This document shows, in pieces, positions 51,266 to 58,925 of a stretch of DNA of 58,925 nucleotides. The stretch is taken from contig JMRP01000015.1 in the NCBI GenBank assembly GCA_000708525.1, positions 1 to 58,925 of the forward strand, read 5' to 3'. The translations under genes were made by a program, and so were the position numbers. The DNA is from Cyanobium sp. CACIAM 14 (lineage in GTDB: Bacteria; Cyanobacteriota; Cyanobacteriia; PCC-6307; Cyanobiaceae). Below the pieces are notes generated by a model. It was not told the DNA's origin, searched no databases, and was given only the letters and a program-made list of their open reading frames with translations. Position 1 is the first letter of the stretch. Each line of letters opens with the position of its first letter.

Positions 51266-51997
51266 ATGACCGCTCCTTCCCGTGATTCCCTGGTCGAGGC
51301 GATCGCCGCCCGCCGGGCCCAGGACCCCCTGGTAGGCGCCAAGATCGGCGCAGGGGAGATCCTCCGCCGGCTTCTGGAGGCCATGGCGACTTCCAGGGGA
51401 GTGCATGTCGAGTCGCTCCTGGCAGTGTGCGGCGCCCTGGCGGGTCAGGCCTGCCAGGCCTCTCTGCTCGCCCGTGCCAGGGCAACGGGGCACACGGAGC
51501 CCCCGGGACTGCATCGGGTCGACACCCGGGACGGGAGCTCCTTCCTGGTCGGAGATCCGCTGCTCCAGGGGCTGTTCAACGATTCCCACGCCCTCTGGAG
51601 TCTGGCCGCCGCCGCTGCCCAGCAGGCCGGGTGCACCGACCTGCCGGATCCCGCGGCCCTGTGGCGTCAGGGGATGGACAGCATGGGCCGGGAGGATTTC
51701 GGCGTGCCCCAGGTGCCCGCCGCACACCAGCCCTCGCCCGATTCCCTGCAGTCGCTGCCGAGCCTCTGGCCGGCCCTGCTGCCGCTGGCCCAGCGGCTCT
51801 GCCCTGACCCGGTGGAGTGGCCGGTCCTGTTCGGCCTCCTGGTCCAGAAGGCCATCACCATGGGGCGGGAGGTGATCGATCCCTGCCTGGCCCTGCGCAT
51901 CGTCATGGATACCGCCGTCGCCAGCGCCATGAAGGTGGTGCCCGGCACTCTCGAGCCCCCCTCCCCGGCCGGCGGGGCCACTTCAGGCCAGGGCTGA
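51266..51997 (+). CDS. Conserved hypothetical protein (243 aa)
   Basis: Begins MTAPSRDSLVEAIAARRAQD. Ala/Leu-rich and probably helical, with VESLLAVCGALAGQACQASL and WPVLFGLLVQKAITMGREVI, which could form a helical bundle. No signal peptide; three cysteines at dispersed positions. I do not recognise the family. Confidence 0.65.
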   Translation: MTAPSRDSLVEAIAARRAQDPLVGAKIGAGEILRRLLEAMATSRGVHVESLLAVCGALAGQACQASLLARARATGHTEPPGLHRVDTRDGSSFLVGDPLLQGLFNDSHALWSLAAAAAQQAGCTDLPDPAALWRQGMDSMGREDFGVPQVPAAHQPSPDSLQSLPSLWPALLPLAQRLCPDPVEWPVLFGLLVQKAITMGREVIDPCLALRIVMDTAVASAMKVVPGTLEPPSPAGGATSGQG

Positions 51998-52099
51998 TCC
52001 GCCAGCACCGATTGCGCTGGATCACACTCTGCCGACAGCGGCTTGGCAGCGCCGCACCGGGACGTTACCAAGGCCCGCACGGCCCCTCGCTGCAGGCGG

Positions 52100-52768
52100 A
52101 TGCCCTCCCGACACCGACGGTTGCTGTCCGTGCTGGCGCTGTCCTGGCTGCTGCCGATGCCCCTGCTGGCCATGGGGGATCCCCCGCCCCGGCCTCTGGA
52201 GGTTCCCCTGGAGGTGCCGGTGGGGGACCTGGGAAGGAACGACCGCCTGCCGGAGTCGCTCGGCGCCCGCTACCGGCGGGCGGAGGCGAGGGGGGCGCCG
52301 GCGATCCAGGCGGGAGCGCTGAGCTTTCCCCTGGCGCTGCGGCCCAGTGAGGAAGCGCCCTTCGGCTGGCGGCTGAACGACTCCCGCAGCGGCTGGCGGA
52401 TGCATACCGGCCTTGATCTGATCGTCCCGGAAGGCACGCCCGTGCTCGCCGCACTGCCGGGCACCGTGCGGCTGGTGGATGAGGTGGCCGGCTATGGGCT
52501 GGTCGTTGTCATCGACCACGGCCTGGGCTGGCAGAGCCTCTACGCCCATCTGTCGGAGGTGGCCGTCCTGCCGGGGGAGACCGTCGCCGCGGGTCAGCCC
52601 ATCGCCCGGGTGGGCAGCAGCGGATCGGCCAGTACGGCCCATCTCCACTTCGAGTGGCGTCAGTTGCGGCAGGGGCGCCTGGTGGCCGTGGATCCTTCGC
52701 CGTTGCTGCAGCCGGCCGCAGCGTCTCCATCGGTGGCCGGCCGGCCGCCCCTGCCGGCCCTGCCCTGA
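52100..52768 (+). CDS. M23-family (LytM-type) metallopeptidase (222 aa)
   Basis: Signal peptide (LLSVLALSWLLPMPLLAMG), then a compact M23 domain with zinc ligands in HTGLD (His102, Asp106) and HLHFE (His181, His183). Periplasmic or outer-membrane endopeptidase or amidase activator acting on cell-wall peptide bridges. Stand-alone; its 3' end overlaps the DCC gene tail-to-tail. Confidence 0.9.
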   Translation: MPSRHRRLLSVLALSWLLPMPLLAMGDPPPRPLEVPLEVPVGDLGRNDRLPESLGARYRRAEARGAPAIQAGALSFPLALRPSEEAPFGWRLNDSRSGWRMHTGLDLIVPEGTPVLAALPGTVRLVDEVAGYGLVVVIDHGLGWQSLYAHLSEVAVLPGETVAAGQPIARVGSSGSASTAHLHFEWRQLRQGRLVAVDPSPLLQPAAASPSVAGRPPLPALP

Positions 52769-53337
52769 CGCCGGCCCGCGTCCGGATCCACCGGCAATCC
52801 ACTGAGCGCCAGGGCCGCCCGGCGGGCCGCCAGCAGCAGGGGATAGAGCCGCTCGCTGCGGGTGGGAGCCGCGAACAGGGGGACCAGCAGCTGCAGCAGG
52901 GGGTCGCTGGGGCGGAGCAGCCCGCAGAGCCTCCGCACGGCGGCGGCACCATGCCAGGCCCGCTCCCCGTGCAGCAGCACCGCCCCTTCGGCCAGGGGCA
53001 GCCCCCGCTGCTGCAGCCGCTTTCGCAGGGGGCCATCGGCGCGCCCATCGACGATGCGCAGACCGGGCAGGCCTCCGCGCGTTTCGCTGCTGAGGGCGAA
53101 GTGGCGGCAGAACGGGCAGCCGCCGTCGTAGACGAGCAGCCATTCCGCCTGCGCCGGATCCTGCGCCGGATCCTTCTCCGGTGCTTTCTGCGGATCGGTC
53201 GCCAGATCGGCCTCCGGATCGCTTCCCTGCGTGTCGGCGGGGCCTTCCTGTGCGGTGGTAGCTGGGAGGGAGGGCACGGCGGGGCGGGGAGAGGCCTTTC
53301 GGTGCAGGGCCTGGCTGATTCTGGATCGGAAGCCCAC
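52660..53337 (-). CDS. DCC-family thiol-disulfide oxidoreductase-like protein
   Basis: EWLLVYDGGCPFCRHFALSS is the DUF393/DCC signature with CPFC as the redox pair, followed by GLPGLRIVDGRA and a helical region (LLLAARRAALALSGLPVDPD). The start is uncertain: a GTG at 53337 gives 225 aa, and the open frame continues to 53751 into the opposite gene. A low-complexity linker rich in DP/DPAQ (QKAPEKDPAQDPAQAEW) precedes the domain. The last 109 bp overlap the M23 gene convergently. Likely a thioredoxin-fold protein with unknown partner. Confidence 0.7.
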   Translation of the reverse strand: MGFRSRISQALHRKASPRPAVPSLPATTAQEGPADTQGSDPEADLATDPQKAPEKDPAQDPAQAEWLLVYDGGCPFCRHFALSSETRGGLPGLRIVDGRADGPLRKRLQQRGLPLAEGAVLLHGERAWHGAAAVRRLCGLLRPSDPLLQLLVPLFAAPTRSERLYPLLLAARRAALALSGLPVDPDAGRRQGRAGRGGRPATDGDAAAGCSNGEGSTATRRPCRN

Positions 53338-53508
53338 TCCAGCGTGCGCCGGATCGTCGTGAGCCCCCTGCCTGTGAGCCAGCGCGCTGCCAGAGGAGCC
53401 ATGGGCGCCTGTTTCGGCAAGTCCTGACAGCGGGGCGGGTTCTGTGATTCTCGGTACCTTTCGATCGGTCGGAGCCGCTAGATCTTCTGGCACCGATTGA
53501 GCGCCAAG

Positions 53509-53811
53509 ATGCTTACACCAACCACCCGTCTGCGCCTGCAGGAGATCATCCGCAGGATTGCCGATTCCGATCCCGTCAGTCTTCAGGAGCGCATCTATCT
53601 GCAGAAGTTCGCCGACCGCGATGCCAGCGTCTGGAGCTGGCTCCGCCGGGCCCAGCGCCAGCAGCGTCTGGGGAACCCCCAGTCGGGCCTGGATCAGTTC
53701 CTGGCGGCGATGGACCTGGGAGAGCCGGAAGGGGATGGGGGCTTCGACCACCGTCGGGACGACCTGGGAGACTGGTTCTCAGGGGCTCCCGACTGGCTGA
53801 GGCGGAGCTGA
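53509..53811 (+). CDS. Conserved hypothetical protein (100 aa)
   Basis: Starts MLTPTTRLRLQEIIRRIADS. Helical N-terminal domain with basic patches (LRRAQRQQRLGNPQSGLDQF) and an acidic, tryptophan-containing tail (LGDWFSGAPDWLRRS). I have the impression it is widespread in picocyanobacteria but cannot name its family. Its open frame on the opposite strand is spurious. Confidence 0.6.
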   Translation: MLTPTTRLRLQEIIRRIADSDPVSLQERIYLQKFADRDASVWSWLRRAQRQQRLGNPQSGLDQFLAAMDLGEPEGDGGFDHRRDDLGDWFSGAPDWLRRS

Positions 53812-53918
53812 GCCGCGAAGCGCTGGGTACAACCACTCATCCAGGAGGGTTCGTCGCATCGGCAACCGACGGGGAAGGCCCGCCTGCGGCTGGATGGCAC
53901 GGTCGGCAACGTCGTGCC

Positions 53919-54236
53919 ATGGATCCGCTGATGTGCAGCTATCGCAACTGTTCGGCACGCATGGTCATCGTGCGCTGCTGCGGGCCGGGAGGCTTCTTCC
54001 TCGAGCGGGTGGTCTTCCCCTTCGAGCTGCTCACCTTCCAGTGCCCCCCCTCCAGCGACGTGGAGATCTGGGCCAGGGAATCCGCGGCTGTCGTGCGCAC
54101 CGAGCAGCTGCCGGCCGCTGCCCTGGCGATGCAGGAGAGTGAGGCGGCGCCCCGTCCCGCATGGCTGCCCCAGACACCGATCCGAGCCGTGGGAGTGAAG
54201 GGGAATGCCAGTTCGGTCTGCCTGCAACGCGCCTGA
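53919..54236 (+). CDS. DUF1830-family protein (105 aa)
   Basis: MDPLMCSYRNCSARMVIVRC then FFLERVVFPFELLTFQCPPS and SDVEIW match the cyanobacterial DUF1830 family ('C.Y.N.t...qi.R......FERVVFP....F.a...a.LEI'). Function unknown. The ORF overlaps the start of the deacetylase gene by 76 bp, so either the deacetylase starts later or the two are coupled. Confidence 0.75.
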   Translation: MDPLMCSYRNCSARMVIVRCCGPGGFFLERVVFPFELLTFQCPPSSDVEIWARESAAVVRTEQLPAAALAMQESEAAPRPAWLPQTPIRAVGVKGNASSVCLQRA

Positions 54237-55213
54237 CGCCATCCCTGCCCACCGGCATCGTCTGCAGCCGGGCCTACAGGGATCACGCCACAGGTGCCGG
54301 GCACCCCGAGCGTCCCGAGCGTGTCGAGGCCGTGATCGCGGGCCTGGAGCGGGCCGGTCTGCTGCGGGACTGCCGGCTGATCCCTCCCCGTCCCGCCAGC
54401 GACGCCGAACTGCTTCGCTGCCACACGCCGCTCTATCTGCAGCGGGTTCAGGAGGACCAGAGGGCAGGGCTGGCCCAGCTCTCGACCGGTGACACCGCCA
54501 TCGGGCCCCATTCCGAGCGCACCGCGCGACTGGCCGCGGGCGGCGTGCTGGCGGCGGTGGACGCCGTGATGGCCGGCCGGGTCCGCAACGCCTTCGCCGT
54601 CGTGCGGCCACCGGGCCACCACGCCGGCGTCAGCCGGGGCATGGGCTTCTGCCTCTACAACAACGTGGCCATCGCCGCCCGTCATCTCCAGGCGGTCCAT
54701 GGCATCGAGAGGGTGCTGATCGCCGACTGGGACGTGCACCATGGAAACGGCACCCAGGAGATCTTCTGGACCGACCCCTCGGTTCTCTTCCTGAGCAGCC
54801 ACCAGGCCCCGCTCTACCCAGGCACCGGGTCCAGGCGGGAACGGGGTGCGGGGGCCGGTGAGGGCTTCACCTGCAACTGCCCCCTGCCGGCGGGCACCTC
54901 AGGGCGGGAGCTGCTGGCGGCCTGGCGGGAGGACCTGCTGCCACAGGCCGCTGCCTTCGCCCCCGACGTCGTGCTGGTCTCGGCGGGCTTCGACTCCCGC
55001 GCCGGGGATCCGCTGGGAGATTTCAGGCTCGAGGATGGGGACTTCGCCGCCCTCACGGAGCTGCTGCTCGCGATCGCGGCGGACCATGCCCGGGGGCGCC
55101 TGGTCTCCACCCTGGAGGGGGGCTACGACCTGGCCGGCGTGGCGTCGGCCGCCACTGCCCATGTCGCCGCCCTGATGGGCCGGACGCAGGAGGACAGGAG
55201 CCTGCGGGCCTAG
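54161..55213 (+). CDS. Histone-deacetylase-like (class II/AphA-type) amidohydrolase (350 aa)
   Basis: Full HDAC/acetoin-utilisation fold: HPERPERVEAVI near the start, PPGHHA, the zinc site DWDVHHGNG and LVSAGFDSRAGDPLG, and LEGGYDL. Zn-dependent deacetylation of an acetylated lysine or polyamine is expected. The start may be at 54161 or further downstream because the first 76 bp overlap the DUF1830 gene. FeoA follows 18 bp downstream. Confidence 0.9.
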   Translation: MAAPDTDPSRGSEGECQFGLPATRLTPSLPTGIVCSRAYRDHATGAGHPERPERVEAVIAGLERAGLLRDCRLIPPRPASDAELLRCHTPLYLQRVQEDQRAGLAQLSTGDTAIGPHSERTARLAAGGVLAAVDAVMAGRVRNAFAVVRPPGHHAGVSRGMGFCLYNNVAIAARHLQAVHGIERVLIADWDVHHGNGTQEIFWTDPSVLFLSSHQAPLYPGTGSRRERGAGAGEGFTCNCPLPAGTSGRELLAAWREDLLPQAAAFAPDVVLVSAGFDSRAGDPLGDFRLEDGDFAALTELLLAIAADHARGRLVSTLEGGYDLAGVASAATAHVAALMGRTQEDRSLRA

Positions 55214-55231
55214 AATCCGACTGGATGAGCC

Positions 55232-55468
55232 ATGACGGAAATGCCGCTGAGCGAGGCCCCGGAAGGTCGCAGGGTCACTCTCGTCAACCTTCCCGCCGAC
55301 GGTCCCCTCCGCGATCGCCTCAGGGCCATGGGCATTCGCCCCGGCGCCACTCTGGAGGTGCTGCGTAGGGGCAGCCCCGGAGGCATCCTGCACCTCTCCT
55401 GCGGTGTGCTCGAGTTCATGCTGCGGCGCGATCAGGCCGCCCAGATGGCGGTCAGCTGCCGAGACTGA
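55232..55468 (+). CDS. feoA: Ferrous iron transport accessory protein FeoA (78 aa)
   Basis: Small SH3-like protein with VTLVNLPADGPLRDRLRAMG followed by IRPGATLEVLRRGSPGG, the FeoA pattern, and a C-terminal strand VLEFMLRRDQAAQM. Supports FeoB activity. It is convergent with feoB (12 bp between stop codons), which is unusual because feoA and feoB are normally co-directional. Confidence 0.92.
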   Translation: MTEMPLSEAPEGRRVTLVNLPADGPLRDRLRAMGIRPGATLEVLRRGSPGGILHLSCGVLEFMLRRDQAAQMAVSCRD

Positions 55469-55480
55469 TGCCCTCGGGCC

Positions 55481-57442
55481 TCAGTGAGCCTGGAGCCATT
55501 GGCCGCTCTGGAAGACCACAAGCGCAACCAGCCAGGCCAGGATGAGCGACCAGAGCACGGAGCGAAGAGCGAAGACCCTGCTGCGGGATTCCCTCAGCTG
55601 GGCGGCAACGGTGGCCAGACAGGGCGTGTAGAGCAGCGTGAAGGCCATGAAGCTGATGGCCTGGGCGGGGCTGATCGCGGACTGCAGCACAGTGCCGAGT
55701 CCGGCTTCGCTGGTGCGGTAGATCACCGCCATGGCCCCCAGAAGGATCTCCTTGGCGATGAAGCCGAAGAAGAGGGCCACGGTGAGGGACGGATCCATGC
55801 CGATCGGCGTGAAGATCGGCGCGAACAGGTGCCCGATGCCATCGGCCAGGCTGCCGTGGCCGTTCTGGGCGGCGCCGGCGGGCAGGTTGGTGAGCAGCCA
55901 GATGGCGGAGGCCCCCACGACGATGAACCCCCGGGTGGTGACCATGAAGTTGCCCATCTCCGTCCAGGCGCGGCGCATGACCGTGGCGAGGCTGGGCTGG
56001 CGGTAAGGGGGGAGTTCGAGAACGAAGGCCTCCCGGCTCCGCCAGACGTGCTTGAAGATCAGACCGGTCACGATCGCCGCCCCGAAACTCAGCAGGTAGA
56101 ACCCGAACACCACCAGCCCGGGGGCCCACCATGGTCTGGGGAAGAACACCCCTGCCATGAACAGGAAGACCGTGAGCCTCGCCTGGCAGAGGGCGAAGGG
56201 AATCACCATCATCGTCAGCAGGCGTTGGGCGGGATCCCGGATCACCCGGGTGCCGATGATCGAGGGGACGTTGCAGCCGAACCCCATCACCTGCAGCACG
56301 AAGGACCTCCCGTCCAGCCCCAGCCAGTGCATGAAGCCGTCCATCAGGAAGGCCGCCCGGGGAAGGTAGCCGGAGTCTTCCACCACGGCCATCACCAGGT
56401 AGAAGAGAAAGATGATCGGCAGGAAACTGCTGACCGTGGTCACCCCCAGCCACACCCCGTCCACCAGGAAGTTCCGGAGGAACACCGGCGTGCCGACCGC
56501 TGCCAGACCCGGAGTCAGCAGGTGGTTCTGGATCCAGTCGAAGCCCTGCCCGAGCAGCTCCTGCAGGGGGCTGCCGATGCTGAAGATCAGCTGGAACATC
56601 ACCAGCACGATCGCCAGGAAGGCCACGAGCCCCACCAGCGGATGAAGCAGCACCCTGTCCACCCGGCGGGTGCCTCTCTTGTCGAGCTGCGCCGGAGTCT
56701 CGACGCAGCGATGCACCAGCCGGTCGAGGTGCTCCTCGAGCGCTTCCTCGGGCACCGGCCGGGCGAGGCTCCCGCCGCGGTGGATCCGTTGCTTCAGCTG
56801 AAGGATGCCCTGGTTGCGGCGGGCACTGATGGGCACCACCGGCACGCCCAGGTGCTCCTCGAGAGCTCCTGCATCGATGCGGAGGCCGAAACGGCGTGCC
56901 TCGTCGCTCATGTTGAGGGCCACCACCTGGGGCACTCCCAGCCGGGCGATCTGGAAGACCAGGCGCAGCTGGCTGCCGACCTGGCTGGCGTTCAGCACCA
57001 CCAGGGCCAGGTCGGGGGGGGTCTGCCGCAGGAAGCGCTGGACGATCGCCTCGTCTTCGCTGCTGCCGGAGAGATCGTGGATGCCGGGCAGGTCGACGAG
57101 CTGGAACGGCTGCCCCTGGGGACCGGGAGGAAGGGGACCCCGCAGCAGATCCACCGTCAGTCCAGGCCAGTTGGCGATCTGGGCCTGGCCACCGGTGAGG
57201 CGGTTGTAGAGGGTGGATTTGCCGGTGTTGGGCATCCCCAGCAGGGCCACCGTGAACGTGCCGGGCTCTGCGGAGGCCGGGCCAGTGCCGGTGCCGGGAT
57301 GGCAGCCGACGCGGGCAGCGACTGGGGAGGACCGGCGCGATGCAGCCAAGGCGGTGGGTGCGGTGGGTGGGGGGGGGGGGGCGTCACTCCCCTCTCTAGC
57401 GGCTCCACCGGGCTGAGTGGATTCCCCCCGTGGCCATGGCAT
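55481..57442 (-). CDS. feoB: Ferrous iron transporter FeoB (653 aa), with a homopolymer in the 5' coding region
   Basis: G-protein-coupled membrane transporter. The start chosen at 57442 (MPWPRGESTQPGGAAREGSD) gives a Pro/Ala-rich lead of about 65 residues, then the G1 motif GMPNTGKST, G3 LVDLPGIHDL and G4 LNMS, followed by the Gate/FeoB membrane domains (SFLPIIFLFYLVMAVVEDSG, GFGCNVPSIIGTRVI). A 13-base run of C (57369-57381 as G on the plus strand) encodes PPPPP near residue 22, where slippage would shift the frame. Alternative starts downstream of the run (GTG codons before VALLGMPN) would avoid this. Imports Fe2+. Confidence 0.9.
   Translation of the reverse strand: MPWPRGESTQPGGAAREGSDAPPPPPTAPTALAASRRSSPVAARVGCHPGTGTGPASAEPGTFTVALLGMPNTGKSTLYNRLTGGQAQIANWPGLTVDLLRGPLPPGPQGQPFQLVDLPGIHDLSGSSEDEAIVQRFLRQTPPDLALVVLNASQVGSQLRLVFQIARLGVPQVVALNMSDEARRFGLRIDAGALEEHLGVPVVPISARRNQGILQLKQRIHRGGSLARPVPEEALEEHLDRLVHRCVETPAQLDKRGTRRVDRVLLHPLVGLVAFLAIVLVMFQLIFSIGSPLQELLGQGFDWIQNHLLTPGLAAVGTPVFLRNFLVDGVWLGVTTVSSFLPIIFLFYLVMAVVEDSGYLPRAAFLMDGFMHWLGLDGRSFVLQVMGFGCNVPSIIGTRVIRDPAQRLLTMMVIPFALCQARLTVFLFMAGVFFPRPWWAPGLVVFGFYLLSFGAAIVTGLIFKHVWRSREAFVLELPPYRQPSLATVMRRAWTEMGNFMVTTRGFIVVGASAIWLLTNLPAGAAQNGHGSLADGIGHLFAPIFTPIGMDPSLTVALFFGFIAKEILLGAMAVIYRTSEAGLGTVLQSAISPAQAISFMAFTLLYTPCLATVAAQLRESRSRVFALRSVLWSLILAWLVALVVFQSGQWLQAH
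57369..57381. repeat. G13/C13 homopolymer near the start of feoB
   Basis: Thirteen consecutive G on the plus strand, read as proline codons in feoB if translation starts at 57442. Runs of this length mutate readily, so the count should be confirmed before the FeoB N-terminus is trusted. Confidence 0.7.
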
Positions 57443-57501
57443 GTGACGGATGGCACGGGTCAGCGCAACCAGAGGCACACAACTGGCAAGCCCCGCGCCC
57501 T

Positions 57502-57954
57502 TCACGGGACGCGGTCGGGCCGCGCTTCCCGCCACCAGAGCCATCCCTCCCGGTTGATCAGCAAGCCGATCAGAACCAGGACCACCATCAACGCGATCTG
57601 GTCGGCCCTGGAATCGGGCACCAGGATGTCCGCCGCCAGGTGCGGCAGGTTGGTGACGGTGTAGACGACGCTGAGCCAGAAGTGTGCGACCCGCCAGCGG
57701 CGCCAGCGACGGGGATGGCCCGGATCGCTGGCGGCATAGGCGATCAGCACGAACGCCGCCAGGGGCAGCAGGAAGTAGATCAGCATCGCCACGAACAGCA
57801 GCGGGAGACGGGCCGTGGCGACGTGGCCCTCGATCTCCGGTGAGACCCCATGAAAAAGGGGCATCAGCCCCAGCTCGACGTGGAAGAGCATCGCCAGCAG
57901 CCAGGCGATCCAGAGGCTGCGCAGCCGCAGGGCATGGTCGATGGCGCCGGCCAT
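57502..57954 (-). CDS. Four-TM membrane protein (150 aa)
   Basis: Starts MAGAIDHALRLRSLWIAWLL at 57954. Hydrophobic segments WIAWLLAMLFHVELGLMPLF, LPLLFVAMLIYFLLPLAAFV, AHFWLSVVYTVTNLPHLAAD and QIALMVVLVLIGLLINREGW suggest four helices. I do not recognise the family. It lies just upstream of feoB on the same strand (gap about 60 bp) and could be co-transcribed; a link to iron uptake is speculative. Confidence 0.6.
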   Translation of the reverse strand: MAGAIDHALRLRSLWIAWLLAMLFHVELGLMPLFHGVSPEIEGHVATARLPLLFVAMLIYFLLPLAAFVLIAYAASDPGHPRRWRRWRVAHFWLSVVYTVTNLPHLAADILVPDSRADQIALMVVLVLIGLLINREGWLWWREARPDRVP

Positions 57955-58084
57955 GGAGGACCTCCCGGACCCCTCGACTCTGGGACAGGCCCGGTGGCAC
58001 GGGAAGGAGGGGACGGACTTCGTTGTGGAGTCCCTCCTAACGTGGACCCCTCGGGGACGGTGCCCTCCCCAACGTGTCCTGAGC

Positions 58085-58681
58085 ATGACCTTTTCCACTT
58101 CGTCCCTCTCCAGCGCCACCTCCGACGGAGCCGTGGCCACCGGACCCGCCGGCAGGGCCATGGCCCAGCCCATGGACGCTGCCCTGCTGGAGGGGCTCCA
58201 GGAGCATCTCGCCCTGGAGCGGAAGGCCAGTGCCGCCTACTGGGCCATGGCCATCTGGTTCGCCGAACGGGAACTGAGCGGGTTTGCCACCTATCTGCGG
58301 AAGGAATCCCATGGCGAGCAGCACCACGCCGGGCTGGTCGCCGACTACCTGATCGCCCGGGGCCAGACGGTGGCGCTGGGGGCCCTGCCCGCGCCTCGTC
58401 AGCAGTGGCGTGATGCCGAGGAAATCCTGGCGGAAGCCTTCCGCATGGAGGCGGATGTCACCACGTCCCTGCAGCTGCTGTATGCCATGGCGGAGCGGGC
58501 CGGTGACGTGCGCACCACCGTGTTTCTCGATCCGATGGTGCAGGCCCAGATCGAGGCCGAGAACGTCACGGCCCATCTGCTCGGCCGGGTGCGCTTCGGA
58601 CGCCAGGAGCCGGCCGCCATGCTGCTGATCGATGGGGAGCTGCTGAAGGCGGGGCAGGCGGAGCCGGCCACGGTGGCCTGA
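58085..58681 (+). CDS. Ferritin-like (non-heme ferritin) protein (198 aa)
   Basis: Four-helix ferritin fold. LLEGLQEHLALERKASAAYW carries the first Glu ligand; KESHGEQHHAGLVADYLIAR has the ExxH ligands; EAFRMEADVTTSLQLLYAMA and AQIEAENVTAHLL supply later ligands. The N-terminal 25 residues are Ser/Thr/Ala-rich. Oxidises and stores Fe2+. Its position beside feoA/feoB and divergent from them suggests shared control by iron, but no Fur box is evident. Confidence 0.9.
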   Translation: MTFSTSSLSSATSDGAVATGPAGRAMAQPMDAALLEGLQEHLALERKASAAYWAMAIWFAERELSGFATYLRKESHGEQHHAGLVADYLIARGQTVALGALPAPRQQWRDAEEILAEAFRMEADVTTSLQLLYAMAERAGDVRTTVFLDPMVQAQIEAENVTAHLLGRVRFGRQEPAAMLLIDGELLKAGQAEPATVA

Positions 58682-58720
58682 CCCACGGGCGACAGGCGAT
58701 CCCCGGGACGCCGCTGCCGC

Positions 58721-58925
58721 TCAGGCCGCCGCCAGCGGTGCCGACTCCACCAGCTCGGGAGCCAGCCGCAGGCCGGTGTCACCGCTGGGGGTCTCCAGCA
58801 GCTGGGCGGCCCGGATGCGGGAGATCAGCCGGGTGGTGGTGACCCGGGTGGTGCCGATCAGCTCACCGATCCGCTCGTGGGTGAGGCGGAAGGGCAGGTC
58901 GCACCAGGAGCCGCAGCGGCGCCCG
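58721..58925 (-). CDS. Crp/Fnr-family transcriptional regulator, C-terminal part
   Basis: The frame from the window edge to the TGA at 58723-58721 reads GRRCGSWCDLPFRLTHERIG then ELIGTTRVTTTRLISRIRAA and a short C-terminal tail. LTHERIGELIGTTRVTTTRL is the winged-HTH recognition motif of Crp/Fnr regulators. The cAMP-type ligand domain lies outside the window. It converges on the ferritin gene. Confidence 0.8.
   Translation of the reverse strand, partial: GRRCGSWCDLPFRLTHERIGELIGTTRVTTTRLISRIRAAQLLETPSGDTGLRLAPELVESAPLAAA

Noticed and set aside
55484-57664. 726-codon plus-strand frame opposite FeoB
   Set aside because: No domain; FeoB on the other strand has all G motifs.

Overview
The window looks like chromosomal DNA of a picocyanobacterium of the Cyanobium/Synechococcus type. 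This is inferred from the high GC, from families largely restricted to cyanobacteria (DUF1830, DUF3598 and DUF1400-type hydrolase proteins), and from a VPGPLP-like C-terminal sorting tail. It falls into two halves.

The left half (1 to about 32.86 kb) is accessory DNA. It ends exactly in a duplicated 3' half of tRNA-Pro(UGG) at 32821-32864, next to a tyrosine integrase and a small excisionase-like gene. I read this as the attR end of an integrated element or island; the intact tRNA-Pro that should mark the other end is not in the window. From left to right the half holds: an IS3-family element (1011-2697); a 4.5-kb AT-richer gene for a secreted beta-propeller/RTX-like protein followed by a small PEP-CTERM-like protein; an IS481 element nested inside an IS5/IS1182-like element, each with its own 6-bp target duplication; a wrecked tyrosine recombinase with a putative crossover site; a minus-strand defence operon in which a type I restriction-modification system (hsdR, hsdM, hsdS, preceded by an hsdR-like remnant) runs directly into a two-gene CBASS (CapV patatin phospholipase plus CD-NTase); and a replication module.

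The replication module (20.5-28.9 kb) contains a minus-strand operon of small genes (DUF932 protein, SSB-like OB-fold protein, three unknowns), a tRNA-like RNA followed by an intrinsic terminator, a ribbon-helix-helix regulator, and a 1005-aa Prim-Pol/zinc/RepA-helicase protein. The last 400 bp of that gene carry iteron-like repeats resembling DnaA boxes, so an origin may lie inside the coding sequence. A 12-14 bp palindrome (GGTGGTTAACCACC) recurs at four sites, with a degenerate copy at the regulator gene. Decayed IS5 and IS3 pieces and a two-TM protein gene follow before the integrase.

The right half (32.9-58.9 kb) is very GC-rich and looks like host chromosome. It holds a LanC-like toroid protein, a GNAT acetyltransferase, an RND efflux permease with its lipoprotein adaptor, a DUF3598 protein, an alpha/beta hydrolase, a ferredoxin/metallo-beta-lactamase fusion, a three-gene set encoding small membrane proteins (AGRD-motif, collagen-like and pentad-repeat), a damaged DUF4188 gene, a cytochrome P450, a DUF1400-type hydrolase, a lytic transglycosylase, J-domain, RDD, M23 peptidase and DCC-family proteins, a DUF1830 protein, a class II histone-deacetylase-like hydrolase, FeoA/FeoB iron transport, a ferritin-like protein and the start of a Crp-family regulator.

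The strongest leads are the fused R-M/CBASS operon, the tRNA-like RNA with an enlarged anticodon arm, the intragenic iterons, the dispersed palindrome, and a shared FG(V/I)NKIR(D/E)VTS(T/S)P membrane-anchor motif linking a protein on the island to one in the chromosomal collagen-like gene set.
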